DNA of 57,693 nt from Hyphomicrobiales bacterium (GCA_021775835.1 JAJFHC010000270.1:1-57693); one strand, 5' to 3'. Shown: positions 1 to 8,821, counted from the stretch's first letter. The notes: a model not told the origin generated them from the sequence alone. Translations and numbers: made by a program.

Positions 1-26
1 AGGTTCGAATCCTGCCGGGGTCGCCA
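1..26 (+). tRNA. 3' end of a tRNA gene (truncated by window edge)
   Basis: The first bases read as the T-arm of a tRNA: loop TTCGAAT flanked by AGG and CCTGC, then an acceptor 3' strand CGGGGTC, discriminator G at 23 and an encoded CCA at 24-26. The 5' part, including the anticodon, lies outside the window. A matching 5' strand would be GACCCCG, which would fit an arginine tRNA, but the isoacceptor cannot be read. Mobile-element debris begins right after it, so the tRNA end may once have been an integration site. Confidence 0.8.
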
Positions 27-70
27 TTTCCTCGAGGGTCCAGCCCGGAGACATAGGTAACAGTTTGTTC

Positions 71-274
71 CTAAGACATAGGCGACAACCTCGTGCTAAA
101 CGGGTTGTCAATAGCTTGCATTGTTCTCTGCTCCAGTTCGATACACCCCAGATGGTGGCTCATGAAGGATACGAGCCAAATTCGATCATCCACTTCCTTG
201 ATGCCTAGGCTCTCATCGGCGTTAAGTGTGCTCGCCCACTCAACTGCGAGCGTTCCCGGATGTGCCGACTGCAA
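71..274 (-). pseudogene. C-terminal remnant of an IS481-type transposase
   Basis: The reading frame ends with residues typical of the tail of IS481-family integrase-core transposases: GIKEVDDRIWLVSFM, then LGCIELEQRT, then DNPFSTRLSPMS. Only about 65 residues remain. There is no HTH domain and no DDE catalytic region, so this is a dead fragment. The DNA just past its stop (about 40-70) resembles an IS end. What lies upstream (275-470) in this orientation does not read as transposase, so the element was cut there. Assignment rests on recognising the family's C-terminal motif. Confidence 0.6.
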
Positions 275-553
275 GCCTCAGGCCGCTAGCATAGGCCTGT
301 AAGAAATCGTAGCGAAAGCCGCCGACCAAGACGTCAATCTCGGCGTCTATCGGCAATGGCAAGGCGTTTGCCTTAGATGAGCCGGGAGGGCTTCTCGGAC
401 CGTGTCTGACGCCAATATTGATGAGCTGCTTGGTGCGCTGATTCCGCTGTTCGTCCTGCAAGCCCCTTAAAAGTACAACGGGGCGCCATCATTCATCCGT
501 TTTCGAAACATCTGTATTGTTCACGCATGCGGTGGCTGAAGAGCTGCACCTAA
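275..553. other. Stretch with no recognisable gene
   Basis: No convincing coding region or structured element is seen between the IS481 remnant and the acyltransferase stop codon. The open frames here have no family signature, no good ribosome binding site and unconvincing composition. It is probably insertion-sequence debris. Confidence 0.4.
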
Positions 554-1675
554 TTATACGATTGACGTTGCCTGGGTGTTCGCTGTCATGCTTTGGCGGC
601 GGGCAAACAGGGCAAGAATCCGCCATCTGAGCCATGCCGACACCTTATAGCGCTGAGAAAGTGCGGGTTTCTCGACCAAATAGAACGACAGGTAGGCAAC
701 CGTCAGGACAATTGGCAGCACCACAAAGAACAGGCTCAAGGGTGTCAGAGACGGCATCAGCAAGATGACGGTCTGCTGGATCAGGAAACCGTAGATGTAA
801 ATGCCGTAAGAGGCGTCTCCCAACTGGTTGAAGTCCCGTATGAAGCCGGCAGGCACGAAGGCCAGCCAGAAGATCGTATAGGCCATGGCGAGGACCAGTA
901 CGGCTTGGTAGCCGGGCGTCTCGCTGGCGAAATAGACGGCAACCCACAAGGGAACCGCAATGAGAATACTGACCGGGATGGTTTCGCGATAAACATAAAA
1001 CGCAGCGCCGGTCAGAAAGCATAAGCCGAAGCGGGCGACGTGATCGACTGCGCCGAATTCGGCTCTCAAGTCAGTCAATGCTGTCACGGCACCGTAAACA
1101 CCAAGAAAACTGACCACGACGATTGCAAACTTCCACCGCGTTGCCAGGAAACCAAGCAGGCTGACGAGAGCAAGTCCAACATAGGCCAGGGCTTCCCAGC
1201 GCAAAGTCCACAGAGGTGTGTTGATATCGCCTTGGGACGGCACCGCCGTGAACACGCCATAAAGCCCGAGATTGTCTAACACGAGTCCGGCAGTTAGAGG
1301 CACGTAGAGCCAGGTCTTCCAGTCGGTGAAATAGGCACCCATCGTTACGGTCGTGACCATCGGCCCGATGATGAACGCGGTCACTATTGTTGCGACCAGC
1401 AAGCCGGGGATCAAACGCAGGGCGCGGGCGGCCACGAAATCGAAAACATCATTGTCGGACAACAGGCTCTTGGCAATCAGGAAACCGCTGACGATAAAAA
1501 AGACGTTGACGGCCAGATGACCAAGCGTATAGCCGGTTTCCGCATAAAGCGGCTCTATGGCATCAAAACCCAGAACCACCGGATTTGCATGTGTCACCAC
1601 AACGGCGGTTGCAGCCAGAAAACGCAGCAGATTGAAGTTGTTGTCTCTGGAACCGTTGTATGAAGAGAGTCTCAT
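554..1675 (-). CDS. Acyltransferase-3 (OafA/YrhL-like) integral membrane protein
   Basis: A 373-residue polytopic membrane protein of the acyltransferase-3 family. These enzymes transfer acetyl or other acyl groups across the inner membrane to exported sugars, such as O-antigen or capsule. The N-terminus carries the family's R-X10-H signature (Arg18 and His29 in LLRFLAATAVVVTHANP), followed by roughly ten hydrophobic segments. Length is normal for the stand-alone form without a periplasmic SGNH domain. The ATG at 1675 is the natural start because the family motif begins close behind it. It stands alone between mobile-element remnants, so its sugar substrate cannot be inferred from context. 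Confidence 0.88.
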   Translation of the reverse strand: MRLSSYNGSRDNNFNLLRFLAATAVVVTHANPVVLGFDAIEPLYAETGYTLGHLAVNVFFIVSGFLIAKSLLSDNDVFDFVAARALRLIPGLLVATIVTAFIIGPMVTTVTMGAYFTDWKTWLYVPLTAGLVLDNLGLYGVFTAVPSQGDINTPLWTLRWEALAYVGLALVSLLGFLATRWKFAIVVVSFLGVYGAVTALTDLRAEFGAVDHVARFGLCFLTGAAFYVYRETIPVSILIAVPLWVAVYFASETPGYQAVLVLAMAYTIFWLAFVPAGFIRDFNQLGDASYGIYIYGFLIQQTVILLMPSLTPLSLFFVVLPIVLTVAYLSFYLVEKPALSQRYKVSAWLRWRILALFARRQSMTANTQATSIV

Positions 1676-1860
1676 TATGACACATTCCCCGCCTGTTTTG
1701 CCTTGGCTACCCTTCCAGACGCAATGGTCGTGCCATCGGCATTCTAACGCGACGCTTGTTGGGTGCTGTGCTTGTGTTTAGCTCATCCAGATATCCCAAA
1801 TTCCTTGATTATTTACGAAAATTCTGCCATTTATGGTGTTAGTGTTGCCTGCAGCGCAAG

Positions 1861-2130
1861 CGTTGGAAGCACTGGCGCCGCCGTTGCGATCCCAAGCGCC
1901 TCGTCTTCATTGATGAAACCTGAATAATGACCAACATGGCCCATTTTGCTGGTAGGGACCAAAAGGCAAACGCCTACGCGTCATTGCGCCCAACGGTCGA
2001 TGGCGGACAACGACCCTCGTGGCCGACTTGCGGTGCGATCAGTTGACAGCGCTACGCGTGTTCGATTGCCCCAACAATGGCCAACTATCCATTGCCTATG
2101 TCGACCAATAGTTGGTTCCCACAACCTAGA
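1861..2130 (+). pseudogene. Decayed IS630-family transposase fragment
   Basis: Reading across frames recovers RWKHWRRRCDPKRLVFIDET, TNMA, then a shifted segment TTTLVADLRCDQLTA and RVFDCPNNGQ followed by AYVDQ. This matches the middle of the IS630 transposase at 3807-4754 ([42 protein letters not shown]). It has several stops and frameshifts, both ends are missing, and it runs directly into ABC-transporter sequence at about 2133. It is an older, more decayed relative of the downstream copy. Confidence 0.7.
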
Positions 2131-2135
2131 CCCGT

Positions 2136-2402
2136 TTGGGAGAGCGCGGAATCACCCTGTCCGGCGGGCAACGCCAGCGGATTGCGGTTGCCAGCGCAAT
2201 CCTGCGCGATGCGCCGGTGTTGCTGCTTGACGAGGCGACGAGCGCCCTGGACGCCGAAAGCGAGGCCAAAGTGCAGCAGGCGCTGGGCACCCTCATGGAG
2301 GGCCGCGCAACCCTGGTCATTGCCCACCGTCTGGCCCGGCTTCAGTTCGATACCGGGGCCCACGGTACCGGACAAAACAAGCCTGTGGAGGCTGCCTACT
2401 GA
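2136..2402 (+). pseudogene. Truncated ABC-transporter ATPase (MsbA/exporter type)
   Basis: The fragment starts in the middle of a nucleotide-binding domain: [18 protein letters not shown] is the ABC signature region, [16 protein letters not shown] is Walker B plus D-loop, and LVIAHRLA is the H-loop. Walker A, the Q-loop and any transmembrane domain are absent, and the normal C-terminus after the H-loop is lost. The signature wording is that of exporter-type half transporters. The IS630 scrap abuts the 5' edge, so insertion or recombination probably removed the first part. It cannot bind ATP without Walker A. Confidence 0.8.
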
Positions 2403-2487
2403 CATCTGCAAAGGCGAAGCTGCAGGACCTTGCCTGCGCGGGTATCGGCCAGGGCTGTGAAACCTTGGATATGCATCTGGAGGATGA

Positions 2488-3573
2488 ATGTCGCGTCGAA
2501 TGAAAATTGCTGCCTGGTGCGCCGGGGCACTCGCAGTGCTTGTGTTCGTCGTGGTCATCCGCACGATGAACGCAGCAGGGCAGTTCACCACCATAAAGCC
2601 GATTAACACCGAGGCCTGCCGCGTCCTGGTCAATGTGACCGGACCGGAGGACGTTGCGGTCGATCGTTCTTCGGGAATAGCCTATGTGTCGACGTTCGAC
2701 CGGTTGCCGATGACCAAGGGCGCGAGCGGTTCAGGCGCCCGCGGGGAGATCATGGCGCTCGATCTAAACCAAACGGATGAAAAGCTCGCCTTCCAACCGC
2801 TTACCGCCGGGGTGCCGTCGGATTTCAGACCACATGGAATATCGTTGCTGAGCTCACTGAACGAACCGACAAGGTTGTTTGCCGTCAACCATCGCGCCGA
2901 CGGGAAACACACTGTGGAAATTTTCGAGGTCGAGGGGGCCGGGTTGAAACATATCGAGACCGTTCATTCCGACAACTTCACATCGCCAAACGACGTTCTC
3001 GCGGTAGGGCCGAACAGGTTCTACGTTACCAATGACGGCGGCGGCGGCGTTCTCACGCGTTTGATCGATTTCGCGCGTCAGCGCGAACGTGCCGACATTG
3101 CCTATTTCGACGGCTCTAAAGCGCAGGTTGTCGCGGATGGATTCGTCATGGCCAACGGCATCAACCAATCTCTGGACGGGAAGACCGTTTATGCGGCCGA
3201 CACTTTCGCCAGGCGGCTGTTGTTCTACAGCCGCGATGCGCAGTCCGGGGCGTTGACGCAAACCGGGTCACTGTTTGTCGGTACCGGGCTCGACAACATC
3301 GACGTGGCGGAGGACGGCGCCCTGTGGATTGCCGCCCACCCCAAGCTGTTCGACCTGGCCGGCCATCTGTCCGGCATGAACACGACGTCGCCCAGCCAGG
3401 TTATCAGGGCAGTGCCTGGCGCCAATGAAGGCGGTGAAGTGCGGACCGTGTTGCTCGATCTCGGCGAGAAACTGTCCGGCGCCAGCGTGGCCGCGTCCTA
3501 CGGAGACCGCTATCTGGTCGGGTCTATACTGGAGTCGAAAATGCTGTTGTGCGACATGGCTGCGGACAAGTAG
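2488..3573 (+). CDS. Paraoxonase/arylesterase-like (SMP-30-type) beta-propeller hydrolase
   Basis: A 361-residue protein with an N-terminal hydrophobic anchor (about residues 7-25) and a six-bladed propeller of the serum paraoxonase family, which hydrolyses lactones and aryl esters using bound calcium. The family's calcium ligands line up almost at human PON1 positions: Glu54-Asp55 (GPEDVAVD), Asn168-Asp169 (SPNDVLAV), Asn223 (MANGINQS) and Asp269-Asn270 (GLDNIDV). The catalytic histidine pair is also present at His116 (RPHGISL) and His135 (AVNHRADGK). The start has a good ribosome binding site (GGAGG) a few bases upstream. It is probably secreted or membrane-anchored in the periplasm; acyl-homoserine-lactone quenching is possible but is only an inference. 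Confidence 0.87.
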   Translation: MSRRMKIAAWCAGALAVLVFVVVIRTMNAAGQFTTIKPINTEACRVLVNVTGPEDVAVDRSSGIAYVSTFDRLPMTKGASGSGARGEIMALDLNQTDEKLAFQPLTAGVPSDFRPHGISLLSSLNEPTRLFAVNHRADGKHTVEIFEVEGAGLKHIETVHSDNFTSPNDVLAVGPNRFYVTNDGGGGVLTRLIDFARQRERADIAYFDGSKAQVVADGFVMANGINQSLDGKTVYAADTFARRLLFYSRDAQSGALTQTGSLFVGTGLDNIDVAEDGALWIAAHPKLFDLAGHLSGMNTTSPSQVIRAVPGANEGGEVRTVLLDLGEKLSGASVAASYGDRYLVGSILESKMLLCDMAADK

Positions 3574-3806
3574 CACGCAGAGGCCAGCGGCCGACCCATC
3601 CGCTGTCATCCTTACCGGAGTGAAGCGCCGACGATTATCCAATCGCTTTGGCTCCAGCTTGCAGACAGGCCAATGGTTCCCCGGCCCCACCTTCGGCGGG
3701 CCCAAGGAAGACGCTAGACGGATTTCGTCTTTGATTGAATCGTTTGGGGTTCCCAAATCGGTTTTCTTATGATTCAAGATGTGTGCTGGGAAGGAGTCCA
3801 GCATGC

Positions 3807-4754
3807 ATGACGCGATCTTATTCCAATGACCTTCGAGAGCGGGTTGTTGCAGTGATCACCGGTGGCGAGATCTGCCGTTCTGTTGCAGATCGTTTTGGAA
3901 TTGCACCATCTTCAGTGATCAAATGGTCAGAATGGTTTCGCGAGACAGGCAATGTTGTTCCCTGCAAGATGGGCGGCCATCGGCGTGTTGTTCTGGAGCC
4001 GTATCGCGACTTCATCGTAGTTCGTATCGCTCAGACATCACACCTGATGCTGCACTGGCTGAGAGATGAACTGGCGTCGCGCGGCGAGACTGTTTCCCAT
4101 AATGTAATCTAGCGGTTTTTGCGGCGCGAGGGTTTGAGTTTCAAAAATAGCCTGTTTGCCGCTGAGCAATCGCGTCGCGATGTTGCTCGGCGGCGCCGAT
4201 GCTGGAAGCACTGGCAACACCGCTTCGATGCCAAGCGCCCTGTCTTAAGAGATGAGACCTGGATCAAGTCCAACACGGCTCCGCTGCGAGGCTGGAGACC
4301 CTAGCGTAAACGACTGCGCGGTTTTGCCCATCACGGACGCTGGCAAACCATGACCTTTCTAGCGGCCCTGCGCTGCGACCGGCTCACGGCGCCATGCGTG
4401 TTCGATGGTCCCATAAACGGCGAATGTTTTCGCGCCTACGTCGATCAGCAACTGGTTCCAACGCTCAAGACCGGTGACATCGTCATCATGGACAATCTTG
4501 GTAGCCACAAATCAGAGGCAGTTCGTCAGGCCATAAAAGAGGCCGGGGCAAAATTGTTCTTCCTGCCGCCGTACTCGCCTGACCTCAACCCCATTGAACA
4601 GACGTTCTCAAAGATCAAACATTGGATGCGCATGGCACAGGCAAAAACAACCGAACAAGCCTAGAGACGTGTCGGATCAATCGTCGTAACCGTAAAACCA
4701 GATGAATGCCGAAATTACTTCATCAATGCTGGATACGCTTCCGTCAAAACATGA
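3807..4754 (+). pseudogene. IS630-family transposase interrupted by three TAG stops
   Basis: One continuous frame begins at MTRSYSNDLRERVV (HTH domain: ADRFGIAPSSVIKWSEWFR) and runs through the DDE region ([12 protein letters not shown], then [18 protein letters not shown]) to a normal C-terminus at 4754. It is broken by in-frame TAG codons at 4110-4112, 4302-4304 and 4662-4664. At the first and third the family normally has tryptophan (VWRF, and W before RR), so single G-to-A changes explain them. No frameshift is present, so decay is recent. The element's exact ends were not defined; the right end lies near 4755-4763. Confidence 0.85.
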
Positions 4755-4760
4755 AATGAT

Positions 4761-4898
4761 CTAGCTCTGCGCTACGACATCGGCATCGTCGGGCCGAAGC
4801 AAACCACCGCCATCGCCGGAGAAAACGTCCATTGCCGCCACCGCAATTCCGATAACCACAACGCTGGCGCCTGCGGCGAATATCAGCATTCTAGCCAT
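4761..4898 (-). CDS. Small membrane protein translationally coupled to the L,D-transpeptidase
   Basis: A 45-residue frame starting with MARMLIFAAGASVVVIGIAV: one transmembrane segment followed by a short acidic tail. Its ATG overlaps the end of the upstream L,D-transpeptidase by 8 bases, the arrangement expected for translational coupling. Its stop codon falls in a CTAG next to the end of the IS630 element, so the original C-terminus may have been cut by that insertion. No family is recognised. It could equally be a chance frame, but the overlap and the membrane segment favour a real gene. Confidence 0.4.
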   Translation of the reverse strand: MARMLIFAAGASVVVIGIAVAAMDVFSGDGGGLLRPDDADVVAQS

Positions 4899-5628
4899 TG
4901 TGTGCGTTTTCCGTCGCCAGGGCGATCTGCTCTGATGATCCCAACACGATCACGGTTGCCCCGTTTTTCACACGATCATAAAGATCGATGACGTCCTGGT
5001 TGAGCAAGCGTATGCAGCCGCTGGAAACGGCCCTGCCGATACTGTAGGCCTCGCTTGTTCCATGGATCCGGAAAAGCGTGTCTTTGCCGCCCTGAAATAG
5101 ATAAAGCGCCCGTGCACCCAGCGGATTGTCCAAACCCGGTTCCATGCCATTTTCGTATTTGGCGAGTTCGGGCTGCCGCGCAATCATTTCCGCGGGCGGC
5201 GTCCACTTTGGCCACTTTCGTTTCCAGCCCATTTTTGCTCTGCCGTTCCAAGAAAATCCCTGACGGCCGACACCTATGCCATAACGCATGGCCGATCCGT
5301 TTTCCCCGACCAGATAGAGAAACTTGTTTTGCGGATCGACCACAATTGTTCCGGGTGGTTCGTCGATATTGTGGTCAACCTCGCGACGATAGAAAACTGG
5401 TTCGACCTGTGAAAGGTTGACTGCCGGAACCGGGTACAGTTCGTCATTCAGCGGACCGTAAATCGATTTGCCAAGCACCGGATCAATGACTTCTTCGCGC
5501 AATGCCGAACCGCCGGTTCTTGTACAACCTGCCAATGCGCCTGCGAGGATTCCTCCGACCACCATTCGACGCGACAACTTCGGGCCGGCGGCAACCGCCC
5601 CTTTGCCAATTATCTTGTTTCCGGTCAC
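4891..5628 (-). CDS. L,D-transpeptidase (YkuD domain), lipoprotein/Tat-like signal
   Basis: A 245-residue exported L,D-transpeptidase, an enzyme that makes 3-3 peptidoglycan cross-links or attaches proteins to peptidoglycan using a cysteine nucleophile. The signal region has twin arginines (SRRMVVGGILAGALAGCT) and a lipobox-like LAGC, so it may be a lipoprotein. The YkuD domain covers about residues 93-230. The active-site region is intact: IHGTSEAYSIG, then VSSGCIRLLN with the catalytic Cys. The conserved NPLGARALYLF precedes it. It is followed by an overlapping 45-residue membrane frame. It is one of five such enzymes within 12.5 kb. Confidence 0.92.
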   Translation of the reverse strand: MTGNKIIGKGAVAAGPKLSRRMVVGGILAGALAGCTRTGGSALREEVIDPVLGKSIYGPLNDELYPVPAVNLSQVEPVFYRREVDHNIDEPPGTIVVDPQNKFLYLVGENGSAMRYGIGVGRQGFSWNGRAKMGWKRKWPKWTPPAEMIARQPELAKYENGMEPGLDNPLGARALYLFQGGKDTLFRIHGTSEAYSIGRAVSSGCIRLLNQDVIDLYDRVKNGATVIVLGSSEQIALATENAHNG

Positions 5629-5794
5629 GTCAGTAGCTCCTTGTTTCGTTCAAAGGGTTGCGCCGATGGCGCAGCGATTGCACAGGTTGTTGTGGTTGGG
5701 CCGCTGTTGGACGCCGGCTCGCGCATGCCTCGGGATTTGGCCGCTGCCAATATGCCGATGTGGCCGGGTGTTTTCCCGGCACGACGAAGGCAGC
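5629..5794. other. Intergenic spacer between two L,D-transpeptidase genes
   Basis: No gene or clear terminator is seen. The upstream region of the 4891-5628 gene lies here, but no confident promoter could be picked out. Confidence 0.3.
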
Positions 5795-6349
5795 TCATAA
5801 CACCACCACCGGTGCTCCGATGGGCACGCGCTCGTAAAGATCCTCAACATGGGCGTTCAGCAGCCGAATGCACCCGTTGGACACGGCCCGGCCGATTGAA
5901 GACGGACTGTTGGTGCCGTGAATCCGACACAAGGTGTCCTTGTTGTTTCGATAGAGATAGAGCGCCCGGGCGCCCAAAGGATTAGTCGGTCCACCCGGAA
6001 CACCATTGGCAAACCGGGCGTATTTGCGCGGTTCGCGGCGAATCATGTTTTTCGTAGGAGTCCAGCGCGGCCACTTTGCTTTTCGACCGACAACAGCCTT
6101 GCCCTCCCAGGCCAGACCGGCGCGACCGACGCCGACGCCATAGCGTCGCGCCACGCCCGGCCGCTCCACGAGAAAGAGAAATCTCTTACGTGGATTGATG
6201 ACGATGGTCCCCGGCGCATAACCGTGGAACGGCACACGCTGCGGGGCAAATTTTGGGTTGAACTTCTTCTTGGTCTTGTGAGCTTGTGCACTGGACAGCA
6301 TGACAGGTGTCGCAGCCAGTCCGAGCACAAATGTGCGTCGTTCGAGCAT
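5795..6349 (-). CDS. L,D-transpeptidase (YkuD domain), paralogue of the enzyme at 14113-14667
   Basis: A 184-residue exported enzyme with an N-terminal ERRTFVLGLAATPVMLSSAQA signal, shortened here to its key features: twin arginine and a hydrophobic core ending in AQA. The YkuD active site is intact (IHGTNSPSSIG, then VSNGCIRLLN). It is very close along its whole length to the protein at 14113-14667, sharing GTIVI(N/D)PRKRFL, RRYGVGVGRAGLA, KAKWP and WTPTKNMIRR. It lies 65 bases after a small secreted protein whose paralogue also precedes the 14113 enzyme, so the two genes form a duplicated cassette. It probably cross-links peptidoglycan in the periplasm. Confidence 0.92.
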   Translation of the reverse strand: MLERRTFVLGLAATPVMLSSAQAHKTKKKFNPKFAPQRVPFHGYAPGTIVINPRKRFLFLVERPGVARRYGVGVGRAGLAWEGKAVVGRKAKWPRWTPTKNMIRREPRKYARFANGVPGGPTNPLGARALYLYRNNKDTLCRIHGTNSPSSIGRAVSNGCIRLLNAHVEDLYERVPIGAPVVVL

Positions 6350-6414
6350 AGGGTCTTCACTCCCGTTGTCTCAACAGAATTGGGCGGTCAAAGGCCCGGC
6401 TTGTCAGAGGCCAA

Positions 6415-6825
6415 CTAGGATCGTGAAATGGGGGGTCTGAACAGAGAACTGCGGAAACGCTCGTCGGGCTTCCCGTTCTCCTGAGGCACGCGAAGAGCCT
6501 GGGACCACGTCGCGGCATTCATTTGACCACTATCATGCAGTCCAATGTGAGGTACACAGGAGTGCTTTTTTTCGTGACCGCAGCATGGTACTGGATGATG
6601 CGGACTGCTCGCTTTCTCCGATTCCGATGCGTTTTCGCCGATGTTAGCTGACGCACCATGACACAGCCGGTAAGAGGCGATGGCTTCGGAATGTTTGATG
6701 GAATGACCGACGTCGACCGACGTCACGACCATGCCGGTTCCCGCAACCGAAGTACCCGGCACAACGAAAACAACCCCTAGCGCGAACATGGCGATCGCGC
6801 AGATTGGCAATAACAGTCGAATCAT
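6415..6825 (-). CDS. Small secreted His/Cys-rich protein with conserved C-terminal LFRPPISRS tail
   Basis: A 136-residue protein with an N-terminal signal peptide (MIRLLLPICAIAMFALGVVF). The middle is rich in histidine and cysteine (SPHHPVPCCGHEKKHSCVPH), which suggests metal binding. It ends in FRSSLFRPPISRS. A second protein at 13641-14048 has a different body but the same end (LFRPPISRS), and both sit 64-65 bases upstream of paralogous L,D-transpeptidases. I chose the ATG at 6825 because it places the signal peptide at the N-terminus; a longer frame to 6903 adds residues unlike a signal. I do not recognise a named family. A role in metal handling or as a partner or substrate of the L,D-transpeptidase is inference. 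Confidence 0.65.
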   Translation of the reverse strand: MIRLLLPICAIAMFALGVVFVVPGTSVAGTGMVVTSVDVGHSIKHSEAIASYRLCHGASANIGENASESEKASSPHHPVPCCGHEKKHSCVPHIGLHDSGQMNAATWSQALRVPQENGKPDERFRSSLFRPPISRS

Positions 6826-6930
6826 GGCGCCAAAATAGCCTGTCTGTTTCAACCGGGAAAGATGATAAATTATCACATGTTGGTTAGCGTCGGCGGCACG
6901 CAACCTGCCTCACGAGTCCACCAAGCATTC

Positions 6931-7784
6931 TCAAGCGACTTCAAACCAGGTGTTCATGCCGGCCGCGGCATGTTCGAGCATATGGCAGTGCAGGAGCCAC
7001 TTGCCCGGGTTATCGGCGACAAAAGCGATCTTCGTGGACTGTTCGGGGCCAATCAGAAAGGTGTCACGCCAGGGCCGGTTTTCTTCCACAATGCTGCCAC
7101 TGCGCTCGACGATCCGGAAGTGGTGCCCGTGAACATGCATGGCATGCAGAAAGACCGTGTTGTTCAGAGATTCGAGCACTATTGTTTCGCCTCGCTTGGC
7201 CGTGAACAAGGGTTTTGCAGCGATATTCGCAACGCCGTTGAAGGCCCACAATTGCCTTGTGTTCCGAAAACCATCGCCTTCCAGCTTTCGGCCCTTGTAA
7301 ACAATCTCCAGTTCACCGCTCATCGCCCCTCCGGTCATGTCGAGGCGAACCCCCCCGTGCATTGTCCAGTATCGGTCCAGGCAATTTGTTGACGTGATTT
7401 ACGGGCACATCACCAACGGGGCCGGACTTGCCTGTGACGCTGAACCCGGCAAAAGCGAACGGCTGGTTGCCCTACACCTCTTCCAGAGCGAAGTCCTTGC
7501 CCGCCTCGGGGACAACCAGTAGGTCGACGTGCTGGGCCGGACCAACAAGCAAGGGCGCGTACCCGAGGGTCTGCGAAGATGCCAGCAACTGTCCGTCGTA
7601 ACCCATGATCTGGGCACCGAACCGTGCCGGATCGATTTCGAGTACCCGTGCATTGGATGTATTGATAAGCCGCAGTCGGTACGGTTCGCCGGCCTGCACG
7701 TCAAACGTCGGAAGGCTTTTGCCGTTCACAGTCAGCCAATTACCGAGGCGGAGGCTAGCAAAAATTCCTACGATCGAGGGTCAT
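6931..7784 (-). pseudogene. Multicopper oxidase pseudogene
   Basis: The C-terminal cupredoxin domain is intact, with the copper motifs HAMHVHGHHF and HCHMLEHAAAGM. The upstream part reads SLPTFDVQAGEPYRLRLINT and DGQLLASSQTLGYAPLL, a middle cupredoxin domain. The gene is broken in several ways. A start MTLDRRNFC is followed at once by a stop, with most of the first domain deleted. There is an in-frame stop at about 7470-7472 and a frameshift near 7350-7365. It was probably a CueO/CopA-type periplasmic copper oxidase. Its neighbours (PCuAC-like, SCO, copper amine oxidase) fit that copper theme. Confidence 0.85.
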
Positions 7785-7881
7785 TGTTCGCGGTTCCTGC
7801 AATTGTACACACACGTTGATCAAGCAATGCTCACTGCCAAAATACAGACTAGAAACGGGATCGACGCAAAGGCCTTCTTGG

Positions 7882-8415
7882 TCAATGTTTCTTGTGGATG
7901 GGCGGGGGATCTTTGGCATTGATTGGCAAAACAGGGACATCAATGGTTAATGCGCCCGCATTCATGAAGAATAGATCTACGGAAATCTTTCCGTCCGGCT
8001 TTGGTGGTTCTGTTATTTCGGTTAGGGTCAGCCGTACGCCGTCGGGACGCATAATTATTTCACGATGCCCATCCAAGTTCAGACCACCGGGTATTGGGTT
8101 AAGTCGGGCTTTGCCGTTGACACTCTTGGTTTCAAAAATGCCGATCGAACGGGCATTCGGGCTTTCGGCGCCGAGAAGATATTCCAACTTGTATGACGCA
8201 TTGTGTATAGTTAAATAAACGTCGACGAGTTTTGGCTTTCGATCGGATATGCGCGCCCAAGCCTGTTCGACCAAGATGTCACCAACTCTCCAAGCCTGCT
8301 TCGATTTCGTGCCTTGATTCGCGAATGCCTCCCCGGCGAGGAACACCAAAACTGCCGCAAACAAACATCGAAGCAGGATTGGAGAGTTTAATGTCGCCTG
8401 TTTGTACCAATTCAT
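7882..8415 (-). CDS. PCuAC-fold periplasmic protein lacking the copper ligands
   Basis: A 177-residue secreted protein (signal peptide about residues 10-33, ending GEAFA) with the PCu(A)C/DUF461 copper-chaperone fold: VEQAWAR, VDVYLTIHN, SPNARSIGIFETK, NPIPGGLNLDGHREI, then the C-terminal strand LTIDVPV. Family members bind Cu(I) with two His and two Met residues. Here the usual HET motif is FET, the following Met position is Leu (ARLNPI), and the HxM motif is replaced by VRLTLT. The fold is recognisable but the metal site is gone. It lies just upstream, in transcription order, of the multicopper oxidase pseudogene. Confidence 0.75.
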   Translation of the reverse strand: MNWYKQATLNSPILLRCLFAAVLVFLAGEAFANQGTKSKQAWRVGDILVEQAWARISDRKPKLVDVYLTIHNASYKLEYLLGAESPNARSIGIFETKSVNGKARLNPIPGGLNLDGHREIIMRPDGVRLTLTEITEPPKPDGKISVDLFFMNAGALTIDVPVLPINAKDPPPIHKKH

Positions 8416-8821
8416 CGTAAACCTCTAACAAATTTGGATGTTTTTTTGCGAAAGGCATCGTTCAACGTTTACCTGTCGCAGCAACTGACTTTTGACGACC
8501 AGTTGCATACTACCAGCAATTATCCAAATTGTCCGCGTCATGATTGGTTTTCCGTATCGATTACGCCTCTGTCCGTGTCGCACAATCGTTTGTGTCAGAC
8601 GGATGTTTTGGGGGTGCAGGTCAATAGATCGCCACTTACGAACATATCAAATTCCTTCTTGAACCTATAGCTGCTAGAGCAACTATGTTGATCTGAGGCA
8701 GCAAGTTGGTGTCGCTTCGCCCATTTCGCAATGCAAGTCCTCCCCGGAACCCATGATTGCTGATTGCACAGGCTGATCACAATGGTCTGGGACTTGGAAC
8801 TAGACGGAGAACTTCTGGCTT
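8416..8821. other. Intergenic region between divergent genes, no gene seen
   Basis: About 400 bases between the PCuAC-like gene and the methyltransferase-like gene. Several short open frames exist on both strands but none has a recognisable motif. It should hold both divergent promoters; none could be assigned with confidence. Confidence 0.35.

Noticed and set aside
1..26. tRNA 3' end as an att site for the islands downstream
   Set aside because: No second copy of the tRNA 3' end was spotted in the window and no integrase gene is present, so the claim cannot be supported.
240..461. Minus-strand frame upstream of the IS481 remnant
   Set aside because: No match to a transposase or any motif; likely chance.
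593..1024. Plus-strand frame overlapping the acyltransferase
   Set aside because: It is antisense to a well-supported gene, with a composition typical of shadow frames.
3807..4754. TAG codon reassignment
   Set aside because: TAG ends normal genes in the window, and simple point mutation explains the three stops.
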